Positions 12,801-26,523 are shown, counted from the stretch's first letter. The stretch is 64,000 bases of DNA from Adiantum capillus-veneris (GCA_014529385.2 CM043964.1:136964529-137028528); one strand, 5' to 3'. Notes: a model not told the origin generated them from the letters alone. Numbers and translations are program-made.

Positions 12801-13767
12801 TCATAGAAGACTCAACAATGGCTGCATTTGTAGTGGAACCACCCTCTTTCTTCTTAGCCTCTTTGGCCTTCAACTTAGGACACGACTTGATCAAGTGATC
12901 ATTAGCTTTACAATAATGGCAAGGCATTTTCTTTTTGCCCTTATCACTAGAATTGCCAGACAATGTGCTGCCAGCAAAAGCATTGGGAACAAAAGTTTTG
13001 CCACTCGCAGCAGAACCATAAGAAGTGGATGCATTGCTGTTACCACCCTTTCTTTGAGAAGCAATAAAATCCTGTTCAACTGCACATTTTCTACTCCTAT
13101 TTTTTCTGGAAAGTGACTCTTGCAACAACAATGTGCATAATGCATCAAACTTGACAACTTCTAGATTTCCTTGGGTCATAAGTCTCCAAGTACTAGCAAA
13201 AGTCTGGTAAGAATCTGGTAAGGCATCAAGAACAGTCTGCACAAGGGAATTGTCTGAAATGACTTCATCTGCAGAAATAAGTTGCTCATTGATATCCTTG
13301 ACACCAACAAGGAAAGTGTCCATATCATCTTCCTCATGCATAATGTTCGGCTTTATCTCTTTACGCAGCAAAGAAATTTTAGCCTCATTGCGGCTTGCAT
13401 AAAGACCTGCTAGAATATCCCAAGCCTGTTTTGCAGATTTTGCTGAACGAATGTGAGGAACAATGGTGCACTTCACAAAAAACACAATCAATGCATGAGC
13501 ATGTGCATCCTTCACATCCCAACGAGCTTGTTCTGCCGTAGGCAAAACAACTCTAATAGCAGCAATCCTTGCAGCAAGACCTGCAACATCCTCAACATCG
13601 CCTACATCCTCAGAACCAGGACGTACATCAATGCCCTGCACAAATTTCCAGACGCCCTTTGACAGAAGAACATGTTGCATCATATAAGCCCACATAGGGT
13701 AGTTGTCCCCATCCAACCTTTCCTCAGTAGCAAACATCTTGAACACATCTGTGTTGTTGTCAGCCAT
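9890..13767 (-). pseudogene. copia gag-pol polyprotein (three lesions), C2
   Basis: Start at 13767 (MADNNTDVFKMF). Order: UBN2 gag; zinc knuckle CHYCKANDHLIKSC near 12900; protease WYFDSGATKH near 12690; GAG-pre-integrase with HARFGH and CEGC; integrase core with VHSDVCGPM, FIDDYSRH and QNGVAERKNRS; copia RT with WVYKLKR, AFLNGD, ALYGLKQSPRAWY and the catalytic LYVDDLL. Lesions: a deletion of about 20 bp near 12606 relative to C1 shifts the frame between protease and integrase; a TAA at 10440-10442 follows the YVDD region; and a 37-codon in-frame tandem duplication lies at 9981-10202. RNase H is truncated. It cannot make an intact polyprotein. Confidence 0.92.
9981..10202 (-). repeat. 111-bp in-frame tandem duplication in copia RT/RNase H
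   Basis: 9981-10091 and 10092-10202 are two adjacent 111-bp copies with about one mismatch. The duplicated 37 residues run from ITLYQTAIGCL to SRFMYSPGS. Confidence 0.95.
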
Positions 13768-14069
13768 GGTAAATGCTGCACCTAATGTGAAAACAGACTG
13801 AAAATGGTAGAAATGCAGTGGGAACAACACGTGCTAGATAGCACAAATCGTAGAAGACTATGAGGCACCTATTATGCAAAAAACCGCACTCACAGAAATT
13901 CTGCACAAAATGACGAAATAGCCTGTGCAGTACTGCCTGTAGTGGAAACGAAGGCAGAAATGAGCCCGAATCAAAAATTTGAGCGAACGCTTACCAAAGC
14001 TCATTGAAATCAAAGAAAGTGAGCAGGTGTGTGCTGGAGCAGCTAGCAACTAAGCCCGAGAGGATGCAT

Positions 14070-14084
14070 CCTGCTCTAATACCA
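14070..14084 (-). other. primer-binding site (mutated), C2
   Basis: Reads TGGTATTAGAGCAGG on the minus strand, one change from the tRNA-Met site in C1. Confidence 0.85.
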
Positions 14085-14086
14085 AT

Positions 14087-14312
14087 TGTTAGAATTAGGG
14101 TCGTAGAGATACACACACAACTTGGAGAAGATGAAGGAAGCTCAAGGCACACAATAGAGAGTGTGTTACTTAGTGTGCAATGGAAAGATAGATAGCCCTA
14201 GAGTGATGGGCGTATATACAATGCTCGGGGGAAAAAACCTCCTAAAGAGGGAAAAAATGCCCTGACGGTCCTAGTGTGTTCATACACATACTACCACATG
14301 TATATGGTAACA
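14087..14312 (-). mobile_element. 5' LTR of copia C2 (226 bp)
   Basis: TG...CA ends and full-length alignment with 7228-7454. Confidence 0.88.
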
Positions 14313-14978
14313 GCTCCACAATCAGCAGGATCGCCAAGTGTTATCGAGGCATATAGGGAGTGGGAATTATGACTAAATCAACCATTAAAGAATTACATCA
14401 TCACCTCGCAGAATTAGAACAGTTTTAGTACTTGTACGGGTTCAAAACAGAATCAGGGTACTGAATGGAAACTGAATATAGAATACACAAAGAGACACAT
14501 AATCTTCATAGGCATAGACTTGCATTCATCGTCCTTCTCTCTTACAATGCGCTACCATCAGGTGCGAGGCCAACTACTAGGAAGAATGAAGAGGCACAAA
14601 GATCTTCACAAATTACAAACTGAAAAATAAGCTACTAAGGTTCAATAACACTTTATTGAAAGAATATGCAAGGCTAACACTCTACACAAGAGGACGGCAA
14701 GAAGCTACAACCGTGGACATAGAGCAAGAGGTAAGCTTCTTTACCAACACAGCCGGCCCTATTGTCTTAAACACACATACATTATGATAGCTACAGGAAA
14801 AGATCACATACCTCTTGCATATTTGTAGACGGTGTTTTCTTCCTTGACCTCACTTTGCTTATTTTCTTGAGTTCTTGGTTGCCCTCACTTGCATTTCTTG
14901 AGGGAGTTTGATTAGCTTCTTGTGAGTGTGTGATTAGCCTGTAGGTGTTTGCTTGTTTGGGGTGTGATTAAGAAAATA

Positions 14979-15044
<66 letters not shown>

Positions 15045-15890
15045 GTGTAGATTTAATCCATAATGGTATGTTAGTGTGAATAAATAGAGAAAAGAAATGA
15101 AGGCTTTTTTCTTTTGATTGTTTAATGTTAAGTTAGTGTTATATTAGTCAAAAGTGTCATATTTAAAAGATGTTGCTTTAAAAAAACTGGAAGTAAGATA
15201 ACAAACATTAAACAAAATACCTTTAAAAAAACTTTAAAAGAAAGAGAGAGATATATGAAAATAAAGAGAGAAAGAGAGGAGAGATAAAGATAGATAGGCA
15301 GATAGAGAGAGAGAGAGGCAGAGAGGGAGAGAGATAGAGATAGAGAGAAAGAGAGAGATAGAGATAGAGATAGAGAGAGAGAGAGAGAGAGAGATAGAAA
15401 AGGGTGTATTTTATTTGTAAAAAAATATCAAATAAAGAGTTTTAAAAATAGTTCTGAACGCAGGTGATATACACAATTTATACATAGTGACCCCCCCCCC
15501 CCCCGAAGATGTCCTAATACTTACTTCCCTTTAGTGTAGATGTCAGTTGAGGAACCACCTACTGGGGAGCAACCTAGTACTCTTCCTTTGGTTGGTCCAC
15601 ATCCCAAATGTAGGGTGGATGTCGTCTCCAGTAGACCCGACTCTTAAGCAAGCATGACCCTCTTACACCTACGGAGGTGCTGACCCATCGTCCAGGTTCC
15701 TTCACCAGTGGTAGATCCAGATCTCCAGCACACACTCTCTTTGCGAAACGAGTATCCCCACTCGATGGAGAATTGTCTAACTGCTACACTCCATAATAGC
15801 TTGCACCCTATGGTATTTCTCAGCAGACCATGCCATGGGGGAGCCACGGAAGAAGAGACTCCCTACATCTAGAATATCGCACCGATGGAA
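14313..15890. other. no gene recognised; GA and C tracts
   Basis: Contains (GA)n at 14981-15040, a degenerate GA/GATA-rich stretch at 15240-15400 and 14 C at 15491-15504. Short ORFs near 15644-15890 resemble nothing I recognise. Confidence 0.6.
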
Positions 15891-15899
15891 CCTTCTTTT

Positions 15900-17544
15900 A
15901 TGCTTCCTTCTTACCGACCTACTCTCCGTCCGTTGCAAGGTCCCACTCCCCTTCCATCATAGAAGTGGGACCCTTCCATCATAGGACCCCATGCCATTCA
16001 ATTCAACTCCTTCTTCATCGAGTATCATTGTCAGTTCACAATTGCTTGTCAACGCACTTCTTTTGGAAGTTCACTTCGACGTTTGTTGCAAGGCAGCAAA
16101 CACCATGAGAGGCAAAGCAGCGGAGGATGTTGTGGCTTCTCTTGTTTTAGAAATGGGAGGAAACGCAGGCCCCTATTCCAGAGCATGCCGCTTCAGAAGC
16201 AGAGGACGAGGATACTAATGCACCCACGCCAGACACACAAGGGTGCTACTATAGAGTAAAGTATGGCGGCAAAGTGGACTTTGGTATAGCATAGGGTAGG
16301 GGGTTTTGATGCCATCTTTAGATTCTTATACACTCGACATGTAAGAATAGTTTTGTAAAATTCAGAGACCACCAGCCCAATCATGCATTCTACATCAAGA
16401 AAGCATTGCATGCTCGATTTCCAAATACCCCCAATGAGCGTTTTTCAGCATAGTGGTTGGAGGTCTATATTTTTTTGTGTGAAAAATAAGCAATCAAGTG
16501 TACGGCACGCAATGGCCAACCAGGTCGAAAATCCATACAGGAGGTATTGTGGAGGCAATATGGCAGATGCGGAGTGGGAGTGGGCAATGCATAAAAAGGG
16601 CAAACAAGCTGTAACGGGCTCATCCTATAGACAACAGTGCAAATCTCGGGCTAGACAAACTCCCACACGCTATGGTTCGAGAGGCAAAGTATGTTGGAAG
16701 GACAAATTTGTAAGTTTTTTTGAATTGGAGCCTAAACTCGTTCAAAAAATGTTTTAGTTAATGAATTGATTTTGTTATTGCTAGCTTAAGAAAATATCAC
16801 TCCGAGTCGCTCGACAAGAGAGATGGTCAAGTATTAATAGCGGCACATAGAATTAAATATTTGGCAATGGTTGTTGGAGAACCATCACATCTCTCGCGAG
16901 CAATTTGACTCAACAGTCAAATCTCGACATGCAATAAGTTTAGACAAAGTATATTATATGAATTGTTTGAGTTTTTAATTTGTTTAATTTGGTTTTGGTT
17001 AATGTAGAGTCAGGGAGGGTGATCAGACATATGAACCTATAATTGAGGATGAGGAGGAGGACATATAGAAAATTTTGTAGTCCTCTCTTAAAGTCCCAAT
17101 GTGGCACAAGAAAAGCTCTATGAGTATATATATGTATATAAAATTGAACTAAAATTTCCATCTTATTTGTAAATTTTTCAAATTATTGGTCATTTTCACT
17201 TTAAATTGTCAAGGTAAGACTCTATTATTTTTATTTTTCTATACACTTTTCCAAAATACAATTGATGTTTCATATGTTATATGTAGGTCAAAAATGAAGT
17301 TGCTTGTTTGGCCCAAATGAGCACCTTTATTTTTGGATAGCCGTCAAGCAATAATATCCGTGATAATAGGCGCGATAATAGTCGCAGATATATATCCACG
17401 ACTATTACCCCGTATATTGGTGACAAACCATTACCACGCAGATTGCTGCTCCTATTATTTCCGCCAACACATTTTTTTCTCTCTCCATTTTCATTCGTTA
17501 ATCCGCGATAATAGGGGCGGTCTTCATTTTTTCCTCTTATAGTG
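15900..17544 (+). mobile_element. probable degenerate CACTA (En/Spm) element, right end
   Basis: The right boundary candidate is cctcttatagtg ending at 17544, whose reverse complement (CACTATAAGAGG) has the form of a CACTA terminus. Just inside, 17350-17520 holds short repeats of 'cgataatag' in both orientations, like CACTA subterminal repeats. An ORF at 16383-16757 (NQVENPYRRY..., then a basic region) could be a remnant of a plant Ptta/En/Spm-type protein, but this is weak. No left end was found. Confidence 0.35.
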
Positions 17545-18780
17545 GAATCCTAACTAAATGGTTGACTAATAAGGCCAAGAACTGTAAATAATTGCAAAAC
17601 TTGGAAGCTCTCAACCCCTTTACACTCTTTGGCAATCGATCGTGATACAACAAGTTTAGAATTTTACAAGATTTCAAATTAATGAATGAGTTTTTAATAC
17701 AATAAGTGGGATAAAGATTATGATGATGTTCTTGTTAGCTAAGCAACTAACAACATCTCTCAATGTATTGCTTGCATCGCAAGGCGGCCTCTCAGACTTT
17801 TTCACCATCTTTCTATTTGAAGGAATGATTCTGGGACACAATATTGTGCTTGATTCCTCTCGTGGAAAACTCCTCTGCAAAATCCTATAGCAACGCTTCT
17901 ATATTTCCATAGTCTTGCTTTTTTAAAGGTTGGAACCAAGTAAGGGTTGTGTCTTCCAAACTTAATCCAAAGCCTTTAAACTGCATGTGAAAATTTGTGA
18001 AGTATTTAGCTGGCAATACCTATTTGAATGATGCTAAATGTGCATGTGGATTACTTGATCCATTGTGCTTCAAAGCCATGCATTTTGAAAATTGGGATGG
18101 GTGCATGGTCCTTGGCTTAGTGACATATCTCACCATTCCTGGAGCTCCTGCAAAAGCTTCCACGTATGGAGATGCTGACATTCTCAGTGTATCTCTTGGT
18201 CCTTTTGTCATAATCACATTTGGCCTTACCCGTTCAATATGGTGTGGCATGGATGACCTGTAACAATCATATAGCCACCTCTGATAGGCTCTGGTTCTGA
18301 CAAGTGACTCCTTTTCATCCAAGGGTTTGGGACTTCTGGTATTCCTGATCCTGTCCTATGAGTACTCTCCACATGGGGTGGAATTTCAATGATTTTATCC
18401 ATAAAACTTACCTCTTTTTCAATTGCCTTTTTGTGGGCCATCTAATTTAAGTAGATGGCAGAAAAAGGTTCTCCACATTAGGAAATCTTTTTCATGTCTT
18501 CCATACACGCATACCTATACTCATGTCCCTTGCTACCTACCAAAATAGGTCATTTTCCAGTTTGAAACTAACAGACATACATGTACATTAGCTTGATGTC
18601 CATCAAAATGTGCAGAAAAAATGCATGTATGAAGGTCATGAGGGACAAATGTTTCAGTTCACCTCCACACGTCAAAGCCAAAAGCCAACAAATCCCATAG
18701 TGTTCAAGCAATTTCATATGACCAATCTCACACATGCATATTGAGATGCAAATGGCAATGATTACCAAGAGGTTCATGAC
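17545..18780. other. unassigned; short minus-strand ORFs
   Basis: Open minus-strand frames at 18020-18441 (MAHKKAIEKEVSF... and a second frame with RAYQRWLYDCYRSS) look like decayed retrotransposon gag/linker sequence, but I see no diagnostic motif. Confidence 0.3.
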
Positions 18781-18789
18781 CTTGTACAA

Positions 18790-20100
18790 GCCCCTACGGA
18801 TGTTAAACTTGAAGTCAAGGACTATCTAAAGATGAAGCAAAGCCTCAAGCTATCAAAACAGGTGACAAAAAAGTCAAAATTAATTAAAGCTAAAGTCCAA
18901 GAGGCTACATAAAGGTCACCACCAAAATCTCCTCCGAAGAGACAAATTCTTCCAGAAAGTATAGTGGATCTTCTAAGATCAAAAGTTACTCAAATGCAGG
19001 TAGACAATGCTCAACATTTGCAAGAAAAAGGAGCAGTATTACAACCAATGGCGTCAACAATGATTGAAGCAGGTGGTCAAAGCAATGAAAATGTTGATAA
19101 ATCTCAACCAAAGGACATTGCCACAACAAAACCAATCAATAGAGAAAGAAACGATCAAGTGCAACATTGTTGGTGAGAATGAAGAAAACTCTCAAGTGAA
19201 GTAAAGCTAGATTTTCAGCTAGACAAGAACCTCATGTCCTTTTGCACTTGGAAAAAATGTGGCCAACCACAGCTGGAAGATGCTCCTGAAAAAATTAAGC
19301 ATATCACACCATTGAAGTAAGTTTACATAACATTATAGCCCAATTCCATGTGGTAATAGCAAAAGATAAACTAGATAACATCATATTGGGAATGCCAATG
19401 GCCTAGAAGATGTTAGAGATACAATGTTCAAACATGACGGAGTCATCAAAGAAAACAAAGAATGAAGACTAGGACTGGTCACCCGCGGACGACAGCACAA
19501 AGTCCTCAAGAATAGTTAAAATTGAGACTGATATCAAAGCAAACCTTAAGGAAGATGATTCATCTCCATCAAGAAGAACTTCAAAAGAGCTTAAAGTAAA
19601 TCAGGCAATAGCAAGTGCAAATCAAACAAAGCAAAGGGCAACCACAATAGCTATTGAGCAGAGAATGCCACCAAAGCCAGAAGTTAATAAGAACGGGGTT
19701 GCAGACACCCAGGAAGCAATAGGAAGTCCACAAATCCAGACATTGTCAATCGAATCTACGGATGTAAGTCAGATTGGAAAATAGAGTCTCAAGCCACCCT
19801 CCATAAAGACACAACTAGATCAAGATGAGACCATGACAAAAGTAGGACAAAAATCTTCAAGAGCACCTCCAATGAGAATAGCTATAGTCCTTGGTAGTGT
19901 AAATGGATCAAGTGTCAGATGCAATGCTCTATTGGATAAAGAAGCAAAGTGCAATATGGTTGCAGACAACATTTAGAGCATTCTAAAGATTACTCAGGAC
20001 AAGCCAGGTAATAGAGAAATCATGGGTAAGACTACAAGTCAATAAGAAATTGTTGCTACCCTTAGCATTAAAAATCATGAAGAGCAGATAAAGTTTCAGG
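18790..20100 (+). pseudogene. decayed gag-protease-like sequence
   Basis: Fragmented plus-strand frames rich in K, Q, E and S. Near 19350-19400 a frame reads HVVIAKDKLDNIILGMPMA, like the ILG.P end of a retropepsin. Near 19900-19970 another reads NALLDKEAKCNMVADN, resembling a protease active-site region with the D-S/T-G core lost. The two protease-like pieces suggest a duplication. Many stops; not functional. Confidence 0.4.
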
Positions 20101-22270
20101 TAACTTGTAATCATGTTTACTAATTATCTTCATTAGATTTCAATAAAAATTTATATTTTTGAGTTAATATGATTATATAAATCAACTAAGTAATTATGAG
20201 CTAATTATCTCAAGTTTTTCACACTTAGTTCTACCTTTGATAAATATCTCATCAACTTTTTAATCATTTTTACTAATTATCTTTGTTAAATTTCAACCAA
20301 AACTAGGATTTTTAGACTAAGATATTTACTTAAAATAGTTAAGTAATTATTAACTAATTACCTTGGGTTTTTTACACTTAGATCAATCTCTAATGAATAT
20401 GTTTCATAAATATCCCCTCATTAACTTTTAATCATGTTTACTAATTATTATCATTAAAAGTTAGCGAAAAATAATATTTTTGGATTATATAATTAGTAAT
20501 ATTGTTTTATTAATTATTTGCTAATGATTTATTCACACTTAAATCTATTACTAATAATTATATTGTGAATTATTAAGCTGATATACTAAATTTTCCATCA
20601 ACTTTAAGGTTAAAAACAATTAATTTTTGCCTAAATTAATAAAAAAATAAGAAATAATTTTCTCAACTTCTTAATAGTATAAAAAAGCTCTGATAATTAT
20701 CTTGTAAATATCTAAGCTTAAATGATATAATTTCTCTTAATTAAGATTAAAATTGATCAATTTGAGTGCTACTAGGGATTTCTACTCAATTAGATTAATA
20801 ATCATAGTCATAAATTGAGTAATCAGTAGTGTATTACCATAAAAGAGTGTAATTTATAATAAAAAGAGTTTTAATCTTCTTAATAAATTAAAAATTTAGA
20901 TATAGATTAGTATATTTCTACTAATTAATAGGGATTAACACTAGTTACCTTGATTAATCAACTAGAGTTTTTCTCTCTAGTGATTTTTGGGCATCATCCC
21001 TCTATGCTAGAGAGATTTGGAGAGGTATCCAACTTTGAGTGAAAATGTGAAGCCTAGGGAGTCTATTTATAAGTTTCTGGCAACCAGGGCTCAATTTAGC
21101 AACCCCAGGTAGTCCCTTATCTCTAGGAAGAGCCCTCTACTACTATTTTAGCTCCTATTAGGTCAAAAATATCCTCCCTAGTACCTGCCAATCTTGATTG
21201 TCAAATCTGCTAACTTTAATCAATATTATGCTTTTTTTAATAAATATTTGGTAATCATTTGTTAGGCCATGTGACTAAATATCTTCTAGCCCATGTGAAT
21301 TAAAGTAGTCGTGAAAACTTCCAGAGGGAATAGCGGGGTCGGTTTTTGTTCGGATTAAGTTCTGATTTTTTTTGGCTATAGTATTGTTGTACTCAAGATT
21401 CCAAAAACGCCAATTTTGGCTATCTTCGAGATAGTGATTTACCATTTTGTTGGTCTAGTGCTCTCAATTAAAGCTTTAAGGTTTATTTTCCCGCTTCCAG
21501 AAAGGTGGGAACCTTACATCATGTTAACTTTCACTAAAATGTTTTTAGGAGAATCTTTTTAGATTCTCACTAAAACTATTGCATCCAAAATTGTCAGGAC
21601 ATTGGGTCTCTTGTTGAACTTTTTTAATGATTTAACCTGAAGATTCCTCCTCTTTAGATCGTCAAAATTGCAAGCTCTGGTTTCTTGCCCATTTGTGCAC
21701 ACAAACACACCACATTTCTCACCCCTTCCCTTCATAGGTCCGTTTTAGACCTCTATCTCCCAAGCCAATATAGGATGTATCAACTCTGAGCACCTCTTCC
21801 ACGAGCCCAAAATTTGGAGGTGTGTTTGTTGGCAACAAGGATGCTTGTCATAGTTTCAATGCCTCAGCATAAACTACCTCTCCTTTGACTGAGTCTTTCA
21901 AAGGGACTTATAGGTCTCTTCTTTGTGGCGTATAGTTGTATCAACCATCTTCCTACCTGCCCTACTCACCTTCTCTCATGTGCTCCTAGCCAATTTTCTC
22001 TCTCTCTCTCCCCTTATCACCATGACATCCAACAGCCTGCACTCTTGAAGAGATGAACGAGAGAGAGATGAGGCTCTCTTAAATGTTCTACATGTGCTAA
22101 TTTGTTTTCTAGGCTCACAAACCCTTGGATAAAGAGGATTTACTACATAGTCACATGATGCGTGCTCATTGCCCATATCTCCATAACACCATGCATCACT
22201 TCACCCGCCTCCTCTCACGATGTGTCGTGCAACCTTCATTGAGTCCTATAGCCCTCATCGAGCCAACACG
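20101..22270. other. AT-rich region without genes
   Basis: 20100-20980 is strongly AT-rich with repeated phrases such as 'taattatc' and 'taactttta'. 21000-22270 is ordinary composition with no supported ORF or element end. Confidence 0.6.
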
Positions 22271-22275
22271 AACAG

Positions 22276-22277
<2 letters not shown>

Positions 22278-22314
<37 letters not shown>
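22278..22314. repeat. (CT)n microsatellite
   Basis: Pure CT run of about 37 bp. Confidence 0.95.
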
Positions 22315-22319
<5 letters not shown>

Positions 22320-24000
22320 TGTGTAGTTTACCTCTTTCATTCACGTTAATAGAGCACTTGAAAAAACAAAGCATTGCCTCAAAGTCATGGGAGCATTTTC
22401 GTAGATTCCCATCATCAATAAAGTCACTTTCAAAACTTTGACACACATCCTCTCTCTCCTCCACGAGCCTTATGCCTCCTTTTCTTCCCGAAGGCCAAAG
22501 GGAGTATCTCAATAGATTCTCCTTAATGCCAACAAAATAAAAAGGACTAGAACCACTTACATGATCCTTTTACTTTGATCAATAATCATAGAAATATAAT
22601 GTTTGAGCTCAAAATTTGGGAAAATTTTAGCAAACGTACACAAATCCCTTCTGAATAATTTTTAAACAAAAGCTTTAGAAATTTGATTTTAAAAAAAAAG
22701 GATAATCACACTATTTTCCTCCAATTTCCAAGTAAAATATTCCTTCTTCATGTGCTCTCCATCTACCATTTTGAATTTTTAACCATTTCAAGACAAAACA
22801 TTTAGCAAAATATTGTAGCATACATTAATCTCCATCTTCTTTCATTTGCTCGGATTTTAGTTTGCTCGAAAATTCTCACTCGCCACATGATAGGACTCAT
22901 CGTTGCAAAGTGTTTGGGGAGGTACTGTGGATGTAGGGCACAATAGGCACCATTGGATATGTATGGCAAAGGTGACATATAGCAGTTCAAGTATGGTTTA
23001 AAAGCTTAGAAATATCTAAAGTGCACCACTTATTAGTGTTTTTTGTAGCCCTTCGTGTCCTCCACAACTTGGTTTTTATAGCTTCACATTTGGAGGATAT
23101 CGGGAGAAGACTATGCCAGAGGGAGGCAGATTGCCGATCATTGCATGTGATGGAAGTGTATTGTAAATGGAAAGGGGGGTGGCATATCAAGCCATTTCAA
23201 AGTTTTATATGGACTTAGTTAAACATCTAAGAGATCTATGATCAAAGGCTATGCCGGGCAATTGCGGCTCAAGCTTGTTGATAGTCGTTGCAGTCGTCCC
23301 CTCTCTTGGCAGAGGTCTCGACAACAGATAGCATTTTTTGTAGAATGATTATATTTGTTTGCGGACGCTTCCGCTATCGGCACAAGAAATTATTTCTTTA
23401 GAAATGTCATGCATTGAGGAGCGAAGTAGGGGTTTGGGTATGCTTTCCTATGCAATTCCTCCTTCATTTAGCATCGGCCATGTGACACTTCTCTTGGAGT
23501 TTTTTGACTGACACGGGTTTTTAGCTAGTCGAGTGAAGACCTAGAGCTGGAGTTTCATAAATGGAGTTGCGGAAAGGCAATTAAAGGTGTGAAATGGGGC
23601 GAAGATAGAGTTTTTAAGGCGAGATGAAGTCTTTGTTGCGGGCGTGTGGAAGGAGATCGAGCCAAGATTTTTTGAAGCTGGAATTAACTTGAAAAAAAAT
23701 GAGGGTTGTTGCATAACTACAGTCGGTTACAAGACATCGGAGTGTACAGAAAGTGGGTTGTGAGCCGCACAAGGAAAATGGCACGCAGCTTGGAGGGCCA
23801 ACTGGGGGGTATATGAGCCACTCCAGCGCAAAGGAGAACGGGCGGCTGGAAGTTGACGTCGAGAGCTGCATGGGGGGGAAGCCATAAGCAGAGAAAAGAG
23901 GGCGGCAAAGAGTGGTCGGTGGCTCTAGGCGGAAGGGAGCACTGGAGTGGCGCAAAAGATAAGGGGGAAGGAGCGAGCACGGAGCGCACATCAGAAGTGG
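22315..24000. other. no gene recognised
   Basis: Only short overlapping ORFs on both strands with no domain motif. GC content rises toward 24 kb. Confidence 0.5.
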
Positions 24001-24002
24001 AG

Positions 24003-24092
24003 TACAACCTTGGGTTTCTCCAGCCGGGGTGGGCTCTCTCTCTCAAGTTGAGGTGGGTGCTTAGTATAACCTTGGGTTGCTCCAGCCGGGGT

Positions 24093-24131
<39 letters not shown>

Positions 24132-24186
24132 AGCTCAAGTTGAGGTGGGTGCTTAGTATGACCTTGGGTTGCTCCAGCCGGGGTGG

Positions 24187-24217
<31 letters not shown>

Positions 24218-24275
24218 CTCAAGCTGAGGTGGGCAGGCGCGAGACCTCAACTTGATCTTTTGAGTGAGAGAGAGA
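24003..24275. repeat. minisatellite, three units of about 85 bp with internal (CT)n
   Basis: Three units start at about 24008, 24072 and 24161 with 'accttgggttgctccagccg' or a one-base variant, each followed by a CT run of different length and 'caagttgaggtgggtgctta' or a variant. A short GA run follows at 24262. Predicted ORFs here are repeat artefacts. Confidence 0.85.
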
Positions 24276-25840
24276 GAGAGATTACTCCCTGAAACCAAAG
24301 AAGCATTCACAGACCAGCAGTCAGGGAGATGCAAAGGGGAAGGTTTTGTGGGTAGAAAGGCATGGATTCACATTGCATTTCCTGCTCGACGGTAGCCATA
24401 GCTACGAGCTCAAGATGTCATCTGTCATTCCCTCACAACAGGACCTTCCAACGAGCTCCCTTAGAAAGGATGGGCCTCTCTCAGGTGTGGATGTTTTGTC
24501 CTCCCTCTAGCCTGTGCACCACAACCTGGTTCAAATTCAACACGAATTCTAAGAAGGCTAGCATTTACGGCAGCCAAGGATGCAACAATTTCGACAGGCA
24601 TGACGTCTTACAATAATTTAAGGGAAACAATTTACCAAAATACTCCTCAAATTTTAAAAGTTCCCAACATATCCTTGCATCATTTTGGGATGGATTTGCC
24701 CCAATTTTTGTATAGTTAATATTGATAACAATGAAGATTTATTGTTTAGTATCTTAGACAAAATTATTCACCAATGAGCTCACATCTAGAGGCATTTGTG
24801 TTCAAAAATGATGAATGATTTTATCTTGAAGAGCCCTCAATACCATCTAAACTATAGCTCTATCATCTTCTATTGAGAAGAACCACTCTTCCTATGAAAT
24901 TTTGTAAAATAAAAATTGTTATTAGAGATATTTGCTCAGTGGATTCACCATGGAAAACTTACCGCACCATGTAAGTGCAGGGGAGGGGTTCTTTTACAAA
25001 TTACATAAGCGTATAAGTTAAGCCCCCAATAATTTATCTCCCAAGCTTAAACATAAGGGAGGGGGTATCATATTTATGGGGGGGTGGGGTTGGGGGGGGG
25101 GGGGGAGAAAATGGAAAAATGGAAGAAAATTTTTGTGTTTCCAAATCATGGGTTCCCAAAAGAGTCTTCCTTTGAACTTGTGAGTCAATAGCTACAAAGA
25201 TAAATGCATGAACTAGCACTGCCTTGTATCAATTGTTTGTTTTTGTGATTATAGTTCATTTGTTGTTGAGGGATGAAAGCTATAAAGAGTTTTTATAAAT
25301 GCAAATTTACACGGAGAACCTAACGCAACTTTATAACCATGTTTTTTTAGTAATTTAGATGGGTCAGAATTGGACGAGTAGCTAGAGTGTATGCTGAATG
25401 GGCACATAGTTTGAAAGTCAAACTAAAACACGTTGAGGGTACATCTAGTTATCAACAGAAGTGGTTCCTTAGTATGTTGCCAACCACTATGCTACACACT
25501 CTTTTGACTAGTTTTACTCAGTTAAATCATGTGAGACCTAAATTTTCTATATAAGATAGGGGTATGATAGTTTTCTACATTGATTCTCGTATAAGCGTAG
25601 AAAGGGGGGTCATATTCCCTAATATGTATCGTATATAGGGGTTTTATCAAAGTTGTCCACTCGCAGGTGGCGTCCCGTTTTCTATATAAAGTGAATCCCC
25701 CGCGGATATTTGCGAGGTTAATTAAAGGTATTGTGGGAATTTGGAAAAAGTGAAGGGCATTTTGGGAGATGTTGGTCAAATATGAGGGGTACATTGTGAA
25801 TTCTTAAAATTTGAGGGGTATTTTGGAAATTTCTAGAAAT
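24276..25840. other. no gene recognised; G tract
   Basis: G-rich run at 25079-25107. Short repeated phrases near 25730-25860 ('ttgaggggtattttgg') suggest old tandem repeats. No supported ORF. Confidence 0.5.
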
Positions 25841-26522
25841 TATATGGGTATTTTCCCATATTTCAACTACATGGGGAAGTTGGCTACTAAAGGTACTATT
25901 GAGAAGATGGAGGCCCTCTTGAGCAAACTTATCCATCTGGAAAACATCTTGCTCATGTTGACAACATCGGAGGGCGACAAACCCAAAAGTCAACAGTTAT
26001 GAAAGTAGGAGCTAGGTATGATGTGATAGATGTCGAGGAAAGGAGTGCTTTGGAATGAGCTTTTGTGAGAAGGACCTACTGTAGGTGGTGGATCATGGAC
26101 GATCCCACGAGACCGGCCTACCCTCTCATGCAACACCTGCATCAAGTTCTCGTGGAGCAAGCCATTAAAAATCCATCCAACAAGAAAAATGAAGGCATCA
26201 ATCAAGACAAGAATTCCTCTACTCAAAGAGTAGCTGTGTAGTTAGCTACCGGAAGAGCTAGTGAATGTCAGGGCTAATTTTGACAAGGGCTAGCTGGCCA
26301 TTCCCAACAAAATCCAGGAGTGTCGCTATTTCCCATTCTATCAGTTTGTCTTGACACAGCTAGGCACCCAACTTTTGGTCGGCACCCGCAACAACCAGTC
26401 TCCCGACGGACAAGATTTTGAGGTAGTATTTGATACTATTTCTGATGGTTTGCTCCCCTCCTTCAATGTTTGGAAGGATGGACCCTCTCTATGCCAATCT
26501 ACCTATAGATTCAAGGGCTTCT
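25841..26522 (+). pseudogene. unidentified decayed coding sequence
   Basis: Two short plus-strand frames look protein-like: TIEKMEALLSKLIHLENILL (about 25890-25960, a possible coiled coil) and RYFPFYQFVLTQLGTQLLVG (about 26320-26385), continuing to a TA microsatellite that replaces whatever followed. I do not recognise the family. Confidence 0.3.
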
Positions 26523-26523
26523 G

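Larger units (their letters stand above)
9890..14312 (-). mobile_element. Ty1/copia element C2, lacking its 3' end
   Basis: Minus-strand element with 5' LTR (14312-14087), primer-binding site, leader, gag, protease, integrase and RT in copia order. It ends inside the RNase H region near 9890, where it joins an element-D fragment; no 3' LTR remains. Confidence 0.9.

Noticed and set aside
23717-24334. 205-codon minus-strand ORF
   Set aside because: Its C-terminal part is random and the rest is translated minisatellite and (GA)n; competing ORFs exist on the other strand.
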